Positions 1 to 8,700 of a stretch of 35,801 bases of DNA are shown in pieces. The notes under the pieces were generated by a model. The model was given only the letters and a program-made list of their open reading frames with translations, made no database searches and was not told where the DNA came from. The position numbers were made by a program, and so were the translations under genes. Source of the stretch: Sinorhizobium sp. 6-70 (GTDB lineage: Bacteria > Pseudomonadota > Alphaproteobacteria > Rhizobiales > Rhizobiaceae); contig NZ_JASKLS010000024.1 in assembly GCF_030124375.1 (NCBI RefSeq), positions 1-35,801 of the forward strand, given 5' to 3'. Numbering within the stretch: the stretch's first letter is position 1; each line of letters begins with the position of its first letter.

Positions 1-372
1 ACTGGGAAAAGCGTAGTCGTCGACTGTTCCACCTCGCCGCTGAAGCCATGCAAGCAAACTTGCCCTGACGTCGGCCGTGATCTCGAACTGCACAGGGCGG
101 CCGGTCTTTTGCTGGACGACCATGGCTCGGGTTCGAATTTCCGTTCCTGTCACAAGGCTTCCAATTTTCATTTTCACAAGATCGCAGCCGCGGAGCTTAC
201 TGTCGATCGCGAGATCAAACAGCGCGCGATCTCTCATGCGGCCCTCGCGGTCGAGGAAGAAGCGGATCGCCCAAATCTGGCGCTGCTTCAGGGGCTTCTT
301 GATGCCGACTTTTCGGCCGGCGTTCCAAGCCGGTCGATCCAGTGCGGCAGGATCGTATTGTGCAATACCCAT
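1..372 (-). CDS. Tyrosine-type recombinase/integrase, 3'-truncated by the window edge
   Basis: Reading the minus strand from ATG at 372 gives an open frame of 124 codons that runs off the left edge. It begins MGIAQYDPAALDRPAWNAGR and continues through IWAIRFFLDREGRMRDRALF, DLAIDSKLRGCDLVKMKIG and QQKTGRPVQFEITADVRASL. This matches my memory of the short (about 200 aa) site-specific recombinases that are multicopy in rhizobia and other Proteobacteria. The arginine in SKLRGCDL should be the first catalytic Arg of the family; the downstream HxxR and Tyr lie outside the window, so activity cannot be judged. A strong ribosome site (GAAGGAGAA) lies 7 nt before the ATG. Its presence fits a mobile or accessory left flank. 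Confidence 0.85.
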   Translation of the reverse strand, partial: MGIAQYDPAALDRPAWNAGRKVGIKKPLKQRQIWAIRFFLDREGRMRDRALFDLAIDSKLRGCDLVKMKIGSLVTGTEIRTRAMVVQQKTGRPVQFEITADVRASLLAWLQRRGGTVDDYAFPS

Positions 373-621
373 TTGAGTTCTCCTTCGGCCACCATTGGCC
401 TTCAGGAAAATGGGTGAGTTCAAGGATCCGCAGGGCCGTTAGCCGCGGACTGCTTTCGGAGAGCAGGCGTTGAAAGCTGACATTCGTTCACCAGCGGCTC
501 GAAGTTTGCCTTTTGACCCGCAGCAGACGATTTTTTGCTGCCGTCGCCGCGGTGCACGACCTCGGATGACCGGTCTACGGCATGGAGAGTTCGGAACGCT
601 TGCGCTTCCTGCGCGAGCAGG

Positions 622-653
622 TTACATACTGAACTATATGGTTCAGTATGTAA
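622..653. promoter_or_regulatory. Perfect 13-bp inverted repeat containing the arsR start codon
   Basis: TTACATACTGAAC, a 6-nt spacer TATATG, then GTTCAGTATGTAA: the two arms are exact reverse complements. The ATG of the ArsR gene (638-640) forms the end of the spacer, so the protein's first codons (MVQYV) are written inside the right arm. This is most simply an autoregulatory operator for the ArsR repressor. No Shine-Dalgarno sequence is seen close to the ATG; a purine run (GAGCAGG) lies about 18 nt upstream, so translation may be leaderless or weakly initiated. Confidence 0.75.
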
Positions 654-994
654 GTCCTCCCCTCGATCTCTCGTTTGCGGCGCTGTCCGATGCGACCCGC
701 CGCGGGATCATTGATCAGCTTGGGCGAGGGGACGCGTCGATTACCAGTCTCGCCGACAAGTTCCAGATGACGCCGACCGGCATGAAGAAGCACGTCCAGG
801 TTCTCGAGCGGGCGGGGCTCGTCGTCACGCAGAAGGTCGGACGGGTGAGAACCTGCAAGCTTGGGAAACGCGGCCTCAAGGCGGAGGCCGAGTGGATCGA
901 GGCGCATCGCAAGCTCTTCGAGGCCCGCTTCGAAGCATTGGACGAAATCATCAGCGAAATGAAACAGGAGGGAAGCGATGACTCAGCAAGTTAA
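638..994 (+). CDS. ArsR/SmtB-family HTH repressor
   Basis: 118 aa winged-helix repressor. The core LSFAALSDATRRGIIDQLGR, the recognition region MTPTGMKKHVQVLERAGLV and the wing VGRVRTCKLG are typical of the ArsR subgroup that sits next to SRPBCC/AHSA1 proteins; the metal-binding Cys motif of true ArsR/SmtB sensors (ELCVCDL) is absent, so a metal ligand is unlikely. An in-frame TTG at 470 would give 174 aa, but the first 56 residues have no family resemblance, so I chose ATG 638. The next gene starts at 978, overlapping its 3' end by 17 nt, which implies translational coupling. Regulation is probably by itself through the palindrome over the start codon. Confidence 0.87.
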   Translation: MVQYVSPPLDLSFAALSDATRRGIIDQLGRGDASITSLADKFQMTPTGMKKHVQVLERAGLVVTQKVGRVRTCKLGKRGLKAEAEWIEAHRKLFEARFEALDEIISEMKQEGSDDSAS

Positions 995-1481
995 TAGTGC
1001 AGGTGGTGCGCAGAACCGCACGTCAGTCGAGCGCAGAGGGGATCGCGAACTCGTCGTGACGCGGACATTCAATGCACCGCCGAGCACGGTTTACAGGGCG
1101 TGGAGCCAGCCCGAGCTGTTCCAGCGCTGGTGGGTGCCAAAATCGGTATCCGGCGTTTCGCTCGTATCGTGCGATATGGACGTCCGTACCGGCGGCAAAT
1201 ATCGGCTGGAATTCGGCGCCGGCGGTTCGGACACCATGGCCTTCTATGGCAAGTATCTCGAGGTGGTACCGAACGAGCGCATCGTCTGGACCAACGACGA
1301 GGGCGAAGAGGGCGCGATCACGACCGTGACCTTCGAGGACCAAGGCGGGAGGACACTACTGAATTTCCACGAAGTCTATCCGTCCAAGGAGGCGCTTGAG
1401 GAAGCACTACAGGGCTCGGCGGCCGCATTGCCGGAGCAGTTGGTGCAGCTCGACGAATTGCTTTCCAGCATAGGCGAGTAG
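978..1481 (+). CDS. SRPBCC (AHSA1-like) domain protein
   Basis: 167 aa. After a polar N-terminus of about 20 residues comes the START/AHSA1 fold signature: RELVVTRTFNAPPSTVYRAW, FQRWWVPK, DVRTGGKYRLEF, FYGKYLEVVPNERIVWT and a C-terminal helix LPEQLVQLDELLSSIGE. The family has a hydrophobic ligand cavity but its substrate is normally unknown. ArsR plus SRPBCC pairs are a recurring two-gene unit, and the 17-nt overlap with the upstream repressor shows they are co-expressed. A role in sensing or binding a small hydrophobic compound is inference only. The ATG at 978 has GGAGG-like sequence (caggagggaagcg) just before it. Confidence 0.88.
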   Translation: MTQQVNSAGGAQNRTSVERRGDRELVVTRTFNAPPSTVYRAWSQPELFQRWWVPKSVSGVSLVSCDMDVRTGGKYRLEFGAGGSDTMAFYGKYLEVVPNERIVWTNDEGEEGAITTVTFEDQGGRTLLNFHEVYPSKEALEEALQGSAAALPEQLVQLDELLSSIGE

Positions 1482-1509
1482 CGCGGGTCGGGAAACTCGA
1501 AGGCATCAA

Positions 1510-1555
1510 GCGTTTCGCGCAGTCCGATCAATTTGTCTTACCTTCCGCGAAACGC
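1510..1555. terminator. Inverted repeat between convergent genes, likely bidirectional terminator
   Basis: GCGTTTCGCG (1510-1519) and CGCGAAACGC (1546-1555) are perfect reverse complements separated by 26 nt, followed on the plus strand by ATTTT. It lies between the convergent stop codons of the SRPBCC gene (1481) and the SDR gene (1567). The long loop makes it less than ideal as an intrinsic terminator. Confidence 0.45.
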
Positions 1556-1566
1556 ATTTTGTCGAC

Positions 1567-2382
1567 TCAGACCGGGAGCCCGGCCTGTTTGCGCAAGCTC
1601 TTGTCGAACGCGGATTCGGGGACGAAACGGCGCAGCAAGCGAACTTGGCCGGCCATTTTTCCGGCGGTGTAACGTCTTCTCGGCGCGTTAGCGGTTGCCG
1701 CTTTGACAACCGTCTCTGCCACGACCTCGGGGTCGTCGCCTGTTTCGACCCCCTTGCGCATCTGCACTTCCATGTCAGCGCGCACCGTATCGTAGACAGC
1801 AAGCGAGCGATCGGGCCTAGTCAGGTTTTCCTCAAAGGCCGTGCGGGTAAAGCCGGGCTCGACCAGCGCCACGCGAATTCCGAACGTGCGCAGTTCGTGG
1901 TCGAGAGACTCGGAATAGCCTTCGACGGCATGCTTGGTCGATGCATAGAGAGCATTGTAGGGCGATGGGATCAGCCCGAGAATGGAACTTATGTTGATGA
2001 TCCTGCCCCTGCCCTGACTCCGCATGGTTGGCAACACGGCGTTGGTGACGCGGAGCACGCCAAAGACGTTCACGTCGTACAACGCCTGTGCCTGAGCAGT
2101 TGAGGACTCCTCTGCGCCGCCGAGCAGGCCAATGCCGGCATTGTTGACGAGCAGGTCTATGCGTCCGGCCTCGGCCAGCACCTGATCGATCAGCCTCGCC
2201 ACAGACGCATCGTCGGTTACGTCACAGGTCAGCATGTTGATGCCATCAGATCTTTCGGCGGCCGCACGACGGCTGGTTCCGAAGACCCGAAAGCCCGCGC
2301 GCTGAAGGGCTTTGGCGGTAGCGCGTCCGATGCCGGTCGATGCCCCAGTCACCAGGGCGACACCAAGATTGGCTTTGTTCAT
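1567..2382 (-). CDS. SDR-family NAD(P)-dependent oxidoreductase
   Basis: 271 aa classical short-chain dehydrogenase. Seen: cofactor motif TGASTGIG (12-19), the D54 acidic patch CDVTD, NNAG (80-83), catalytic Ser in ISSILG (about 132-133) and YASTK with Tyr146 and Lys150. The length and the VEPGFTRTAFEEN stretch after the active site fit the oxidoreductase subgroup often annotated as 'oxidoreductase, SDR family'. It is 73 nt downstream of, and on the same strand as, the fabF-like gene, so the pair may form a condensing enzyme plus ketoreductase unit; that is inference. Substrate unknown. Confidence 0.9.
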   Translation of the reverse strand: MNKANLGVALVTGASTGIGRATAKALQRAGFRVFGTSRRAAAERSDGINMLTCDVTDDASVARLIDQVLAEAGRIDLLVNNAGIGLLGGAEESSTAQAQALYDVNVFGVLRVTNAVLPTMRSQGRGRIINISSILGLIPSPYNALYASTKHAVEGYSESLDHELRTFGIRVALVEPGFTRTAFEENLTRPDRSLAVYDTVRADMEVQMRKGVETGDDPEVVAETVVKAATANAPRRRYTAGKMAGQVRLLRRFVPESAFDKSLRKQAGLPV

Positions 2383-2455
2383 CGAGATTTACTTCCTTCT
2401 TTGTGCTGATTCGTTTCATGTCGATTCGAAAGAGGAGTGGCCCCGGGGCGAGACT

Positions 2456-3754
2456 TCAGCCGCGGGGCTCTCCGGCGATCGCCAGCTTGTCCGTCCAGCG
2501 TCGGAACAAGGCGCTAGCGTTGACGCCTCCGAATCCGAAGCCATTGGAGATCGCGTAGTCCATCTCCATCGGCCGGGCGTGGTTCGCAACGAAGTCGATC
2601 CCGTCGCCGTCTGGATCCGGAGCGCTCAGATTGAGCGTCGGCGGGGCCACCTGATCCCTGAGCGCCAGGATCGTGAAGATGGCTTCAAGCCCGCCGGCAG
2701 CTCCGAGCAGGTGTCCGGTCGCCGACTTCGTTCCGCTGACAGCGACGTTGAAATCGGCGCCGAAGACCCTTTTGATCGCTGCGATTTCTCCGAGGTCGCC
2801 GACCGGCGTCGAGGTCGCGTGCGCATTGAGGTGGCGAATCTCGCGTGGCGAAACTCCGGCCTGGGCAATGGCGATCTCCATCGCGCGGCGCGCGCCGTCG
2901 CCGTCCTCGGGACCGGACGTGACGTGGTGGGCGTCCGCTGTGGTACCGTAGCCGACGAGCTCGGCGATCGGTTTCGCACCGCGCGCCAGCGCGTGGCTCA
3001 ATGCCTCGACGACCAGGATGCCGGCGCCTTCGCCCATGACGAAGCCGTCACGCAACATGTCGAAGGGGCGCGAGGCCTGATCAGGCGCTTCATTGAAGCC
3101 GGTCGAGAGAGAGCGTGCCGCAGCAAAACCACCGAGGCTGACGACATTCATGCATGCTTCCGTTCCGCCGCACACCGCGATGTCGGCTTCATTGGCGCGG
3201 ATAAGACGAGCCGCATCGCCGATCGCCTGAATGCCGGCCGCACACGCCGTCACCGGTGCGCCGAGCGGACCTTTGAAGCCGTAGCGGATGGAGATTTGCC
3301 CGGCTGCCAGGTTCACCAGGAAAGATGGCACGGTGAAGGGTGAAAGCCGTCGGACACCGCGCTGATCGACCGTTCGCACCGCCTCCGTGATGGCGGGGAA
3401 CCCGCCGATGCCGGAAGCGATGATAGTCGCGGTGCGGGCCCGGTCCTCTTCCAAGACCGGTTTCCATTCCGCCTGCGCAAGTGCCTCTTCTGCCGCCGCC
3501 AGTGCGAAGAGAATGAATCGGTCGACCTTACGCTGATCCTTTGGAGCAAGAATGGTACTCGGATCGAAGCCAGCTTCGGGGTCTTCTCCCAGGGAGGGAA
3601 CCGTTCCGCCGACCTTCGCCGGCAGCTCCCCCACGACTTCGTCCGCAAGCCGTCGGATGCCCGAACGCCCGGACAAGAGCCGAGACCAGGAAGTCGTCAC
3701 ATTGGCTCCGAGCGGGCTGACTGCTCCCATGCCTGTGATAACGATACGACGCAT
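2456..3754 (-). CDS. fabF: Beta-ketoacyl-ACP synthase II (FabF family)
   Basis: 432 aa, slightly longer than typical FabF (about 412). It opens with the family start RRIVITGMGAVSPLG. The catalytic triad is complete: Cys171 in VTACAAGIQ, His312 in LNAHATSTPVGD and His348 in TKSATGHLLGAAGG, with Lys343. The C-terminal glycine loop reads GFGFGGVNA where housekeeping FabF usually has GGTNA. It condenses malonyl-ACP with acyl-ACP in fatty-acid-type chain elongation. The location among accessory genes and next to an SDR, not beside acpP/fabD/fabG, suggests a specialised paralogue for a modified lipid rather than the housekeeping enzyme. GGAG lies 5 nt before the ATG. A housekeeping role is not excluded. 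Confidence 0.88.
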   Translation of the reverse strand: MRRIVITGMGAVSPLGANVTTSWSRLLSGRSGIRRLADEVVGELPAKVGGTVPSLGEDPEAGFDPSTILAPKDQRKVDRFILFALAAAEEALAQAEWKPVLEEDRARTATIIASGIGGFPAITEAVRTVDQRGVRRLSPFTVPSFLVNLAAGQISIRYGFKGPLGAPVTACAAGIQAIGDAARLIRANEADIAVCGGTEACMNVVSLGGFAAARSLSTGFNEAPDQASRPFDMLRDGFVMGEGAGILVVEALSHALARGAKPIAELVGYGTTADAHHVTSGPEDGDGARRAMEIAIAQAGVSPREIRHLNAHATSTPVGDLGEIAAIKRVFGADFNVAVSGTKSATGHLLGAAGGLEAIFTILALRDQVAPPTLNLSAPDPDGDGIDFVANHARPMEMDYAISNGFGFGGVNASALFRRWTDKLAIAGEPRG

Positions 3755-3775
3755 GTGATCTCCAACTATTTCATC

Positions 3776-3816
3776 CGTCTGCGCGGGGTGCAGACGCTCG
3801 ATCGGCGGTTACCGCC
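3776..3816. promoter_or_regulatory. Two inverted repeats upstream of the fabF-like gene
   Basis: CGTCTGC-N7-GCAGACG (3776-3796) and GGCGGTTACCGCC (3804-3816, 6-bp arms around one central base) lie 22-62 bp upstream of the fabF-like start codon on the minus strand. The first could be a leader hairpin and the second an operator. No cognate regulator can be assigned; the adjacent TetR is a candidate but its own palindrome (4578-4593) differs in sequence. Confidence 0.35.
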
Positions 3817-3941
3817 TATTCATTTCGCCAATGTCTCGTCAGGGCGAACTCGGGACGTGTGCCAGGCCGAGCGACAAGACACCGGGAAGGCAGCGTGCGA
3901 ACCGCGTGAGGCGATGACCCCACTGGCGGGAAGAGGACATC

Positions 3942-4529
3942 TCACACGTTTCTTGCGGAGGCGGCGATCCGCCGAACCTCACCGGCAGCCGCGTTGAGGA
4001 ACCGCTGCGACATCTCTTCATCATTCAAGATCCGAGCGATCGTCACGGCCCCCACCATCAGCGCCAGCATCGGCATGGCCTTCTCGTAGGTTTTTGGACG
4101 TTCCGCCTCGGGCATCAATTCGTTGAGAATTTGAAGATGCGCTTGAATGCCATCCTGGAACGGCGCTCTCACCTCCTCGCTTTGACGCGCCGCATCAGCA
4201 CCAAGTGCCACCAAGGGGCAACCGTCGCTCTTCTCCTCGCGATGTCCCATCGACAGGTAGAGTTCGATAACGGCGTCGAGAGGGTCGGGGCTTGCCGCGG
4301 CAACCGCCGACCATCTGCGGGTCGCGTGCTCCATCGCCCGCCTCGAGGCCTGTGCCGCAAGATCGTCCTTGGATTCGAACTGCTTGTAGAATCCGCCCTG
4401 GGTGAGACCGGCTCCCTTCATCAGATCCTTGAGGCCGATGCCGTCAAAGCCGTGCTCTCGAAAAAGCCGGCTCGCTGCATTGATGACCGCTTCGCGATTT
4501 GCCTCCGCCTGGGCCCGACTAACTCTCAT
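3942..4529 (-). CDS. TetR/AcrR-family repressor of the divergent RND pump
   Basis: 195 aa from ATG 4529. The N-terminal HTH reads REAVINAASRLFREHGFDGIGLKDLMKGAGLTQGGFYKQFESKDDL, a textbook TetR DNA-binding domain of the group with a GGFYKQF recognition helix (AcrR/NemR-like). The rest is an all-helical ligand domain. A GTG at 4553 would add eight residues, but GAGG sits 6 nt before the 4529 ATG. It is divergently transcribed from the efflux adaptor gene 98 bp away, the classic arrangement of a local pump repressor, and the intergenic region has a perfect palindrome. Ligand unknown. Confidence 0.9.
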   Translation of the reverse strand: MRVSRAQAEANREAVINAASRLFREHGFDGIGLKDLMKGAGLTQGGFYKQFESKDDLAAQASRRAMEHATRRWSAVAAASPDPLDAVIELYLSMGHREEKSDGCPLVALGADAARQSEEVRAPFQDGIQAHLQILNELMPEAERPKTYEKAMPMLALMVGAVTIARILNDEEMSQRFLNAAAGEVRRIAASARNV

Positions 4530-4542
4530 GATCGACCTCAAA

Positions 4543-4593
4543 TTAGATTTCACTTGACATCTATATTACGTTTAGATTTAGATTGCAATCTAA
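4543..4593. promoter_or_regulatory. Promoter/operator between tetR and the RND operon
   Basis: A perfect 16-bp palindrome TTAGATTGCAATCTAA lies at 4578-4593. Two further TTAGATT half-sites occur at 4543-4549 and 4572-4578, the latter abutting the palindrome. On the plus strand TTGACA (4554-4559) is a perfect -35 hexamer and the palindrome covers the expected -10 (TTTAGA/TAGATT around 4577-4584). TetR binding here would block RND expression and probably its own. This assignment is inferred from position and symmetry. Confidence 0.65.
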
Positions 4594-4627
4594 TTCCAGC
4601 AGTGCCCGTCAACAAGGGTCATCTGAC

Positions 4628-5734
4628 ATGAAGCGCAAATTTCTTTTCACATCGATCGGCCTTGTGGCTGCAGCCGGGGGCGTGGCGTACGCGCTCGTTT
4701 TCGAAACGCCGGCACGGGACGCGGAGGCCGCGGATCCTCGCGTCGCTTCGCCACTTGTAATGGTCGTGGAGGCGACGAACCCGGAAAACGCCAGGCGAGC
4801 CTTTACAGGTACGGTTGCCGCGCGGGTTGAGAGCAATCTTGGTTTCCGGGTACCGGGCAAAATCATTCAGCGCCTCGTGGATGTCGGTGAACAGGTCAAG
4901 GCGGGCCAACCGCTGCTGCGGATCGATGAGGCCGATCTACGACTTTCGCTCACCGCCAAGCGCAACGCTGTCGCTGCCGCACGCGCTGTCCTGGTTCAGG
5001 CGCGTGCGGACGAGAGGCGCTATGCGGTTCTCGTGAAGAATGGTCTGGCGGCAACGCCGCAGCGTTACGAGCAGGCGAAGGCGGCGCTCGATACCGCCGC
5101 CGCACAGCTCGCCGCCGCGGAAGCGGAAGCGAAGGTTGCGGAGAACGAGGCGACCTATTCTGTTCTGGCAGCGGATGCGGACGGCACGGTGATCGATACG
5201 CTCGGCGAGCCGGGGCAGGTCGTCTCCGCCGGCCAGACGGTGGTTCGTCTTGCCCACGCCGGTCCCCGCGAGGCCGTGGTCGCGCTTCCCGAGACGCTCC
5301 GGCCCGCGGTCGGCTCATCGGCCGAGGCCAGCCTGTATGGGGGCGATGGGCGTCGCTACACGGCACGTCTGCGGCAGTTATCGGACTCCGCCGATCTCCA
5401 GACCCGTACCTACGAGGCCCGCTATGTCCTCGACGGCGAGGCCGCGGCAGCACCGCTCGGTGCCACGGTTACCATCCGGATTGCAAACCAGGTAAGGCAA
5501 CCGGAAGTCCAGGTGCCGCTCGGAGCCGTGCTCGACGATGGCGCGAAGACCGGCGTTTGGGTCTTGGACAGAGCCAGCTCGACCGTACACTTTCGACCGG
5601 TCAAGCTTGTTCGCGTGACCAGCGAAACCGCCATGATTTCCGGTTTGAACTCGGACGATCCGATCGTTTCGCTCGGCGCTCATCTCCTGCAGGAAGGCGC
5701 CCGCGTCAGGACTGCGCCTGAGGGGGGTAACTGA
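4628..5734 (+). CDS. RND efflux periplasmic adaptor (membrane fusion protein)
   Basis: 368 aa HlyD/AcrA-type adaptor. MKRKFLFTSIGLVAAAGGVAYALVF-type N-terminus gives a signal anchor; no lipobox Cys is seen. Then come the barrel-sandwich half FTGTVAARVESNLGFRVPGK with VGEQVKAGQPLLRID, a coiled-coil hairpin (about 110-175, rich in Ala/Glu/Lys), the second half ADADGTVIDTLGEPGQVVSAGQ and the beta-barrel/membrane-proximal domain. An in-frame TTG at 4583 falls inside the operator, so ATG 4628 is preferred. The stop codon overlaps the permease start by one base (TGATG), indicating tight coupling. It links the inner-membrane pump to an outer-membrane channel; no such channel gene is present here. 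Confidence 0.92.
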   Translation: MKRKFLFTSIGLVAAAGGVAYALVFETPARDAEAADPRVASPLVMVVEATNPENARRAFTGTVAARVESNLGFRVPGKIIQRLVDVGEQVKAGQPLLRIDEADLRLSLTAKRNAVAAARAVLVQARADERRYAVLVKNGLAATPQRYEQAKAALDTAAAQLAAAEAEAKVAENEATYSVLAADADGTVIDTLGEPGQVVSAGQTVVRLAHAGPREAVVALPETLRPAVGSSAEASLYGGDGRRYTARLRQLSDSADLQTRTYEARYVLDGEAAAAPLGATVTIRIANQVRQPEVQVPLGAVLDDGAKTGVWVLDRASSTVHFRPVKLVRVTSETAMISGLNSDDPIVSLGAHLLQEGARVRTAPEGGN

Positions 5735-8700
5735 TGATGAGCCTCAATCTTTCCGCGATCGCCGTTCGCGAGCGGGCCGTCACCCTGTTCTTCATCCTCC
5801 TGCTGGTGGCCGCCGGCGCCTACGCCTTCCTCATGCTCGGACGGGCGGAGGATCCGAACTTCACCATCAAGACCATGACGGTCACAACCGCATGGCCGGG
5901 CGCGACGGCACGCGAGATGCAGGACCTCGTTGCTGAACCACTGGAGAAGCGGCTTCAGGAGCTGACCTGGTACGATCGGGTGGAGACGGCCACACGGCCA
6001 GGGTATGCGTATATGACGGTCACGCTGAAGGACAGCACACCGCCATCCGCCGTGCAGGAGGAGTTCTACCAGGCCCGCAAGAAGCTCGGGGATGAAACCC
6101 GCAAGCTGCCATCCGGCGTTTTCGGTCCTTTCGTCAACGACGAATATTCGGACGTGAGCTTTGCCCTTTATGCGCTGGAGGCCAAGGGCATGCCGATGCG
6201 TGAGCTGGCGAGGCAGGCCGAGGTGATCCGCCAGGATCTCCTGCACGTGCCCGGCGTCAAGAAGATCAACATCCTCGGTGAACGACCCGAACAGATCTTC
6301 GTCGAGTTTTCCTATGCCAAACTGGCAACCCTCGGCGTCTCGGCACAGGATATTGTTGCCGCCTTGCAGCGGCAGAACACCGTAACACCGGCAGGCTCGA
6401 TCGACACAAAGGGACCGCAGGTCTTCATCCGGGTCAACGGCGCTTATGACAGTGTCCAGGCGATTGCCGACACACCGATCGCCGCTGCGGGGCGGACGCT
6501 GAAGCTCTCCGACATTGCCGAGGTCCGCCGCGGTTACGAGGATCCTCCGACCTACCTGATCCGGCGCCAGGGCGAGCCGACCATCATGCTAGCGGCTGTC
6601 ATGCAGGAGGGCTGGGACGGTCTCGCGCTCGGCAAGGCGCTCGAGGACAGGACTGCAGCGATCGCCTCGGCACTGCCGCTCGGGATGACGCTCGACAAGG
6701 TGACCGACCAGGCCGTCAATATCACTTCGGCGGTCGACGAATTCATGATGAAGTTCGCGATGGCGCTCGGCGTGGTGCTGGTGGTGAGCCTGCTCAGCCT
6801 CGGCTGGCGCGTCGGCATCGTCGTGGCGGCTGCCGTCCCGCTGACGCTTGCGGTGGTCTTCCTCATCATGCTCGAAACCGGCCGGTTCTTCGACCGTATC
6901 ACGCTCGGCGCCCTCATCCTGGCGCTCGGTCTTCTGGTGGACGACGCCATCATCGCCATCGAAGTGATGGTGGTGAAAATGGAAGAGGGCATGGGCCGCA
7001 TCAAGGCGGCAGCCTATGCCTGGAGCCACACGGCGGCGCCGATGCTGTCGGGAACGCTCGTGACGATCGCCGGCTTCCTGCCGGTGGGCTTCGCGCGCTC
7101 GACGGCCGGCGAGTACGCCGGCAACATCTTCTGGGTCGTGGGATTCGCCCTCATCGTCTCCTGGATCGTCGCGGTGGTCTTCACGCCCTACCTCGGCGTC
7201 AAGATGCTCCCCGCGATCAAGCCGATCGAAGGCGGTCATCACGCGATTTACAACACACCGAACTATCGGCGTCTGCGCGGGCTCATCACCTTTGCGGTGC
7301 GCCACAAGTTTCTGACCTGCGCCATCGTCGGCATCGCCTTCGCGCTTTCCGTGGTCGGCATGGGAGCGGTCAAGCAGCAGTTCTTCCCGACATCTGATCG
7401 ACCGGAGGTGCTGGTGGAGGTTCGCCTGCCGCAAGGCACCAGCATCGAGACGACGACCGCAACGGTCGAGAAGCTCGAACACTGGCTGCACAGCCAGCCC
7501 GAGGCCAAGATCGTCACGAGCTATGTCGGGCAGGGCGCTCCCCGCTTCTTCTTTGCCATGGCGCCGGAATTGCCTGATCCGGCCTTCGCCAAGATCGTCG
7601 TGCTCACACCCGACGCGGAGGCGCGCGAGGCTTTGAAGCACCGACTCCGCGAGGCGGTGTCACAGGGCATTGCACCGGAGGCCTATGTGCGTGTCACCCA
7701 GCTTGTGTTCGGACCCTACACGCCGTTCCCAGTCGAGTTTCGGGTCATGGGACCTGATCCCGCCCAACTGTACAGCATTTCCGAGAAGGCGCTCGACATC
7801 ATGCGCAGCATCCCGGACGCGCGGCAGGCCAACCGCGATTGGGGCGATCGTACACCTGTACTCCGCTTCATCCCGGATCAGGAGCGACTGAACCTCATCG
7901 GCCTCTCGCCGGCTGAGGCGGCCCAGCAACTGCAGTTTCTCCTCACCGGTATCCCCGTTACCCAGGTCCGCGAGGACATCCGTAATGTCCCGATCGTCGC
8001 ACGCAGCGCCGGCGGCGAGCGGCTGGATCCGACGCGTCTGGCGGATTTCTCCTTGATGAGCCGCGACGGCCGCCCGATTCCGCTCGATCAGATCGGCCAT
8101 TCGGAAATCCGGCTGGAAGAGCCGATCCTGAAGCGCCGCGATCGCACGCCGGTCATTACGATCCGCGCGGACATCAATGAGGTGACCCAGCCTCCGGAGG
8201 TCTCCATGGAGATCATGACCGCCCTTCAGCCGCTGATCGCTTCGCTTCCGGCCGGCTATCGCATCGAGCTGGGTGGATCGATCGAGGAGGCTGCCAAGGC
8301 CAATACCGCCCTGGGCAAGGTCTTTCCGGCGATGATCGCCGCCATGCTGATCGTCATCATGCTGCAGGTGCGATCCTTCTCGACAATGGCCATGGTCATG
8401 CTGACGGCGCCGCTTGGCCTCGTCGGCGTCGTGCCGATGCTGCTCACCTTCAACCAGCCCTTCGGCTTCAACGCCATTCTCGGCCTGATTGGTTTGGCCG
8501 GCATCCTGATGCGCAACACGCTGATCCTGACCGAACAGATCAAGGAGAACCGTGCTGCCGGGCTTGATGACTATCACGCCGTCATTGAGGCAACGGTGCA
8601 ACGCACGCGGCCGGTGATCCTGACCGCACTGGCCGCCGTGCTCGCCTTCATTCCCCTCACGCACTCGGTCTTCTGGGGGTCGATGGCCTATACGCTGATC

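Noticed and set aside
470..637. N-terminal 56-residue extension of the ArsR protein from TTG 470
   Set aside because: No family resemblance, rare start codon, and it runs through the operator; ATG 638 gives the normal length.
2312..3343. 343-codon plus-strand open frame
   Set aside because: Lies opposite the fabF-like and SDR genes and reads as antisense GC-rich shadow with no recognisable motifs.
6589..7641. 350-codon minus-strand open frame inside the RND gene
   Set aside because: Composition (very rich in His, Asp, Arg) is typical of antisense of a GC-rich gene; the RND frame is certain.
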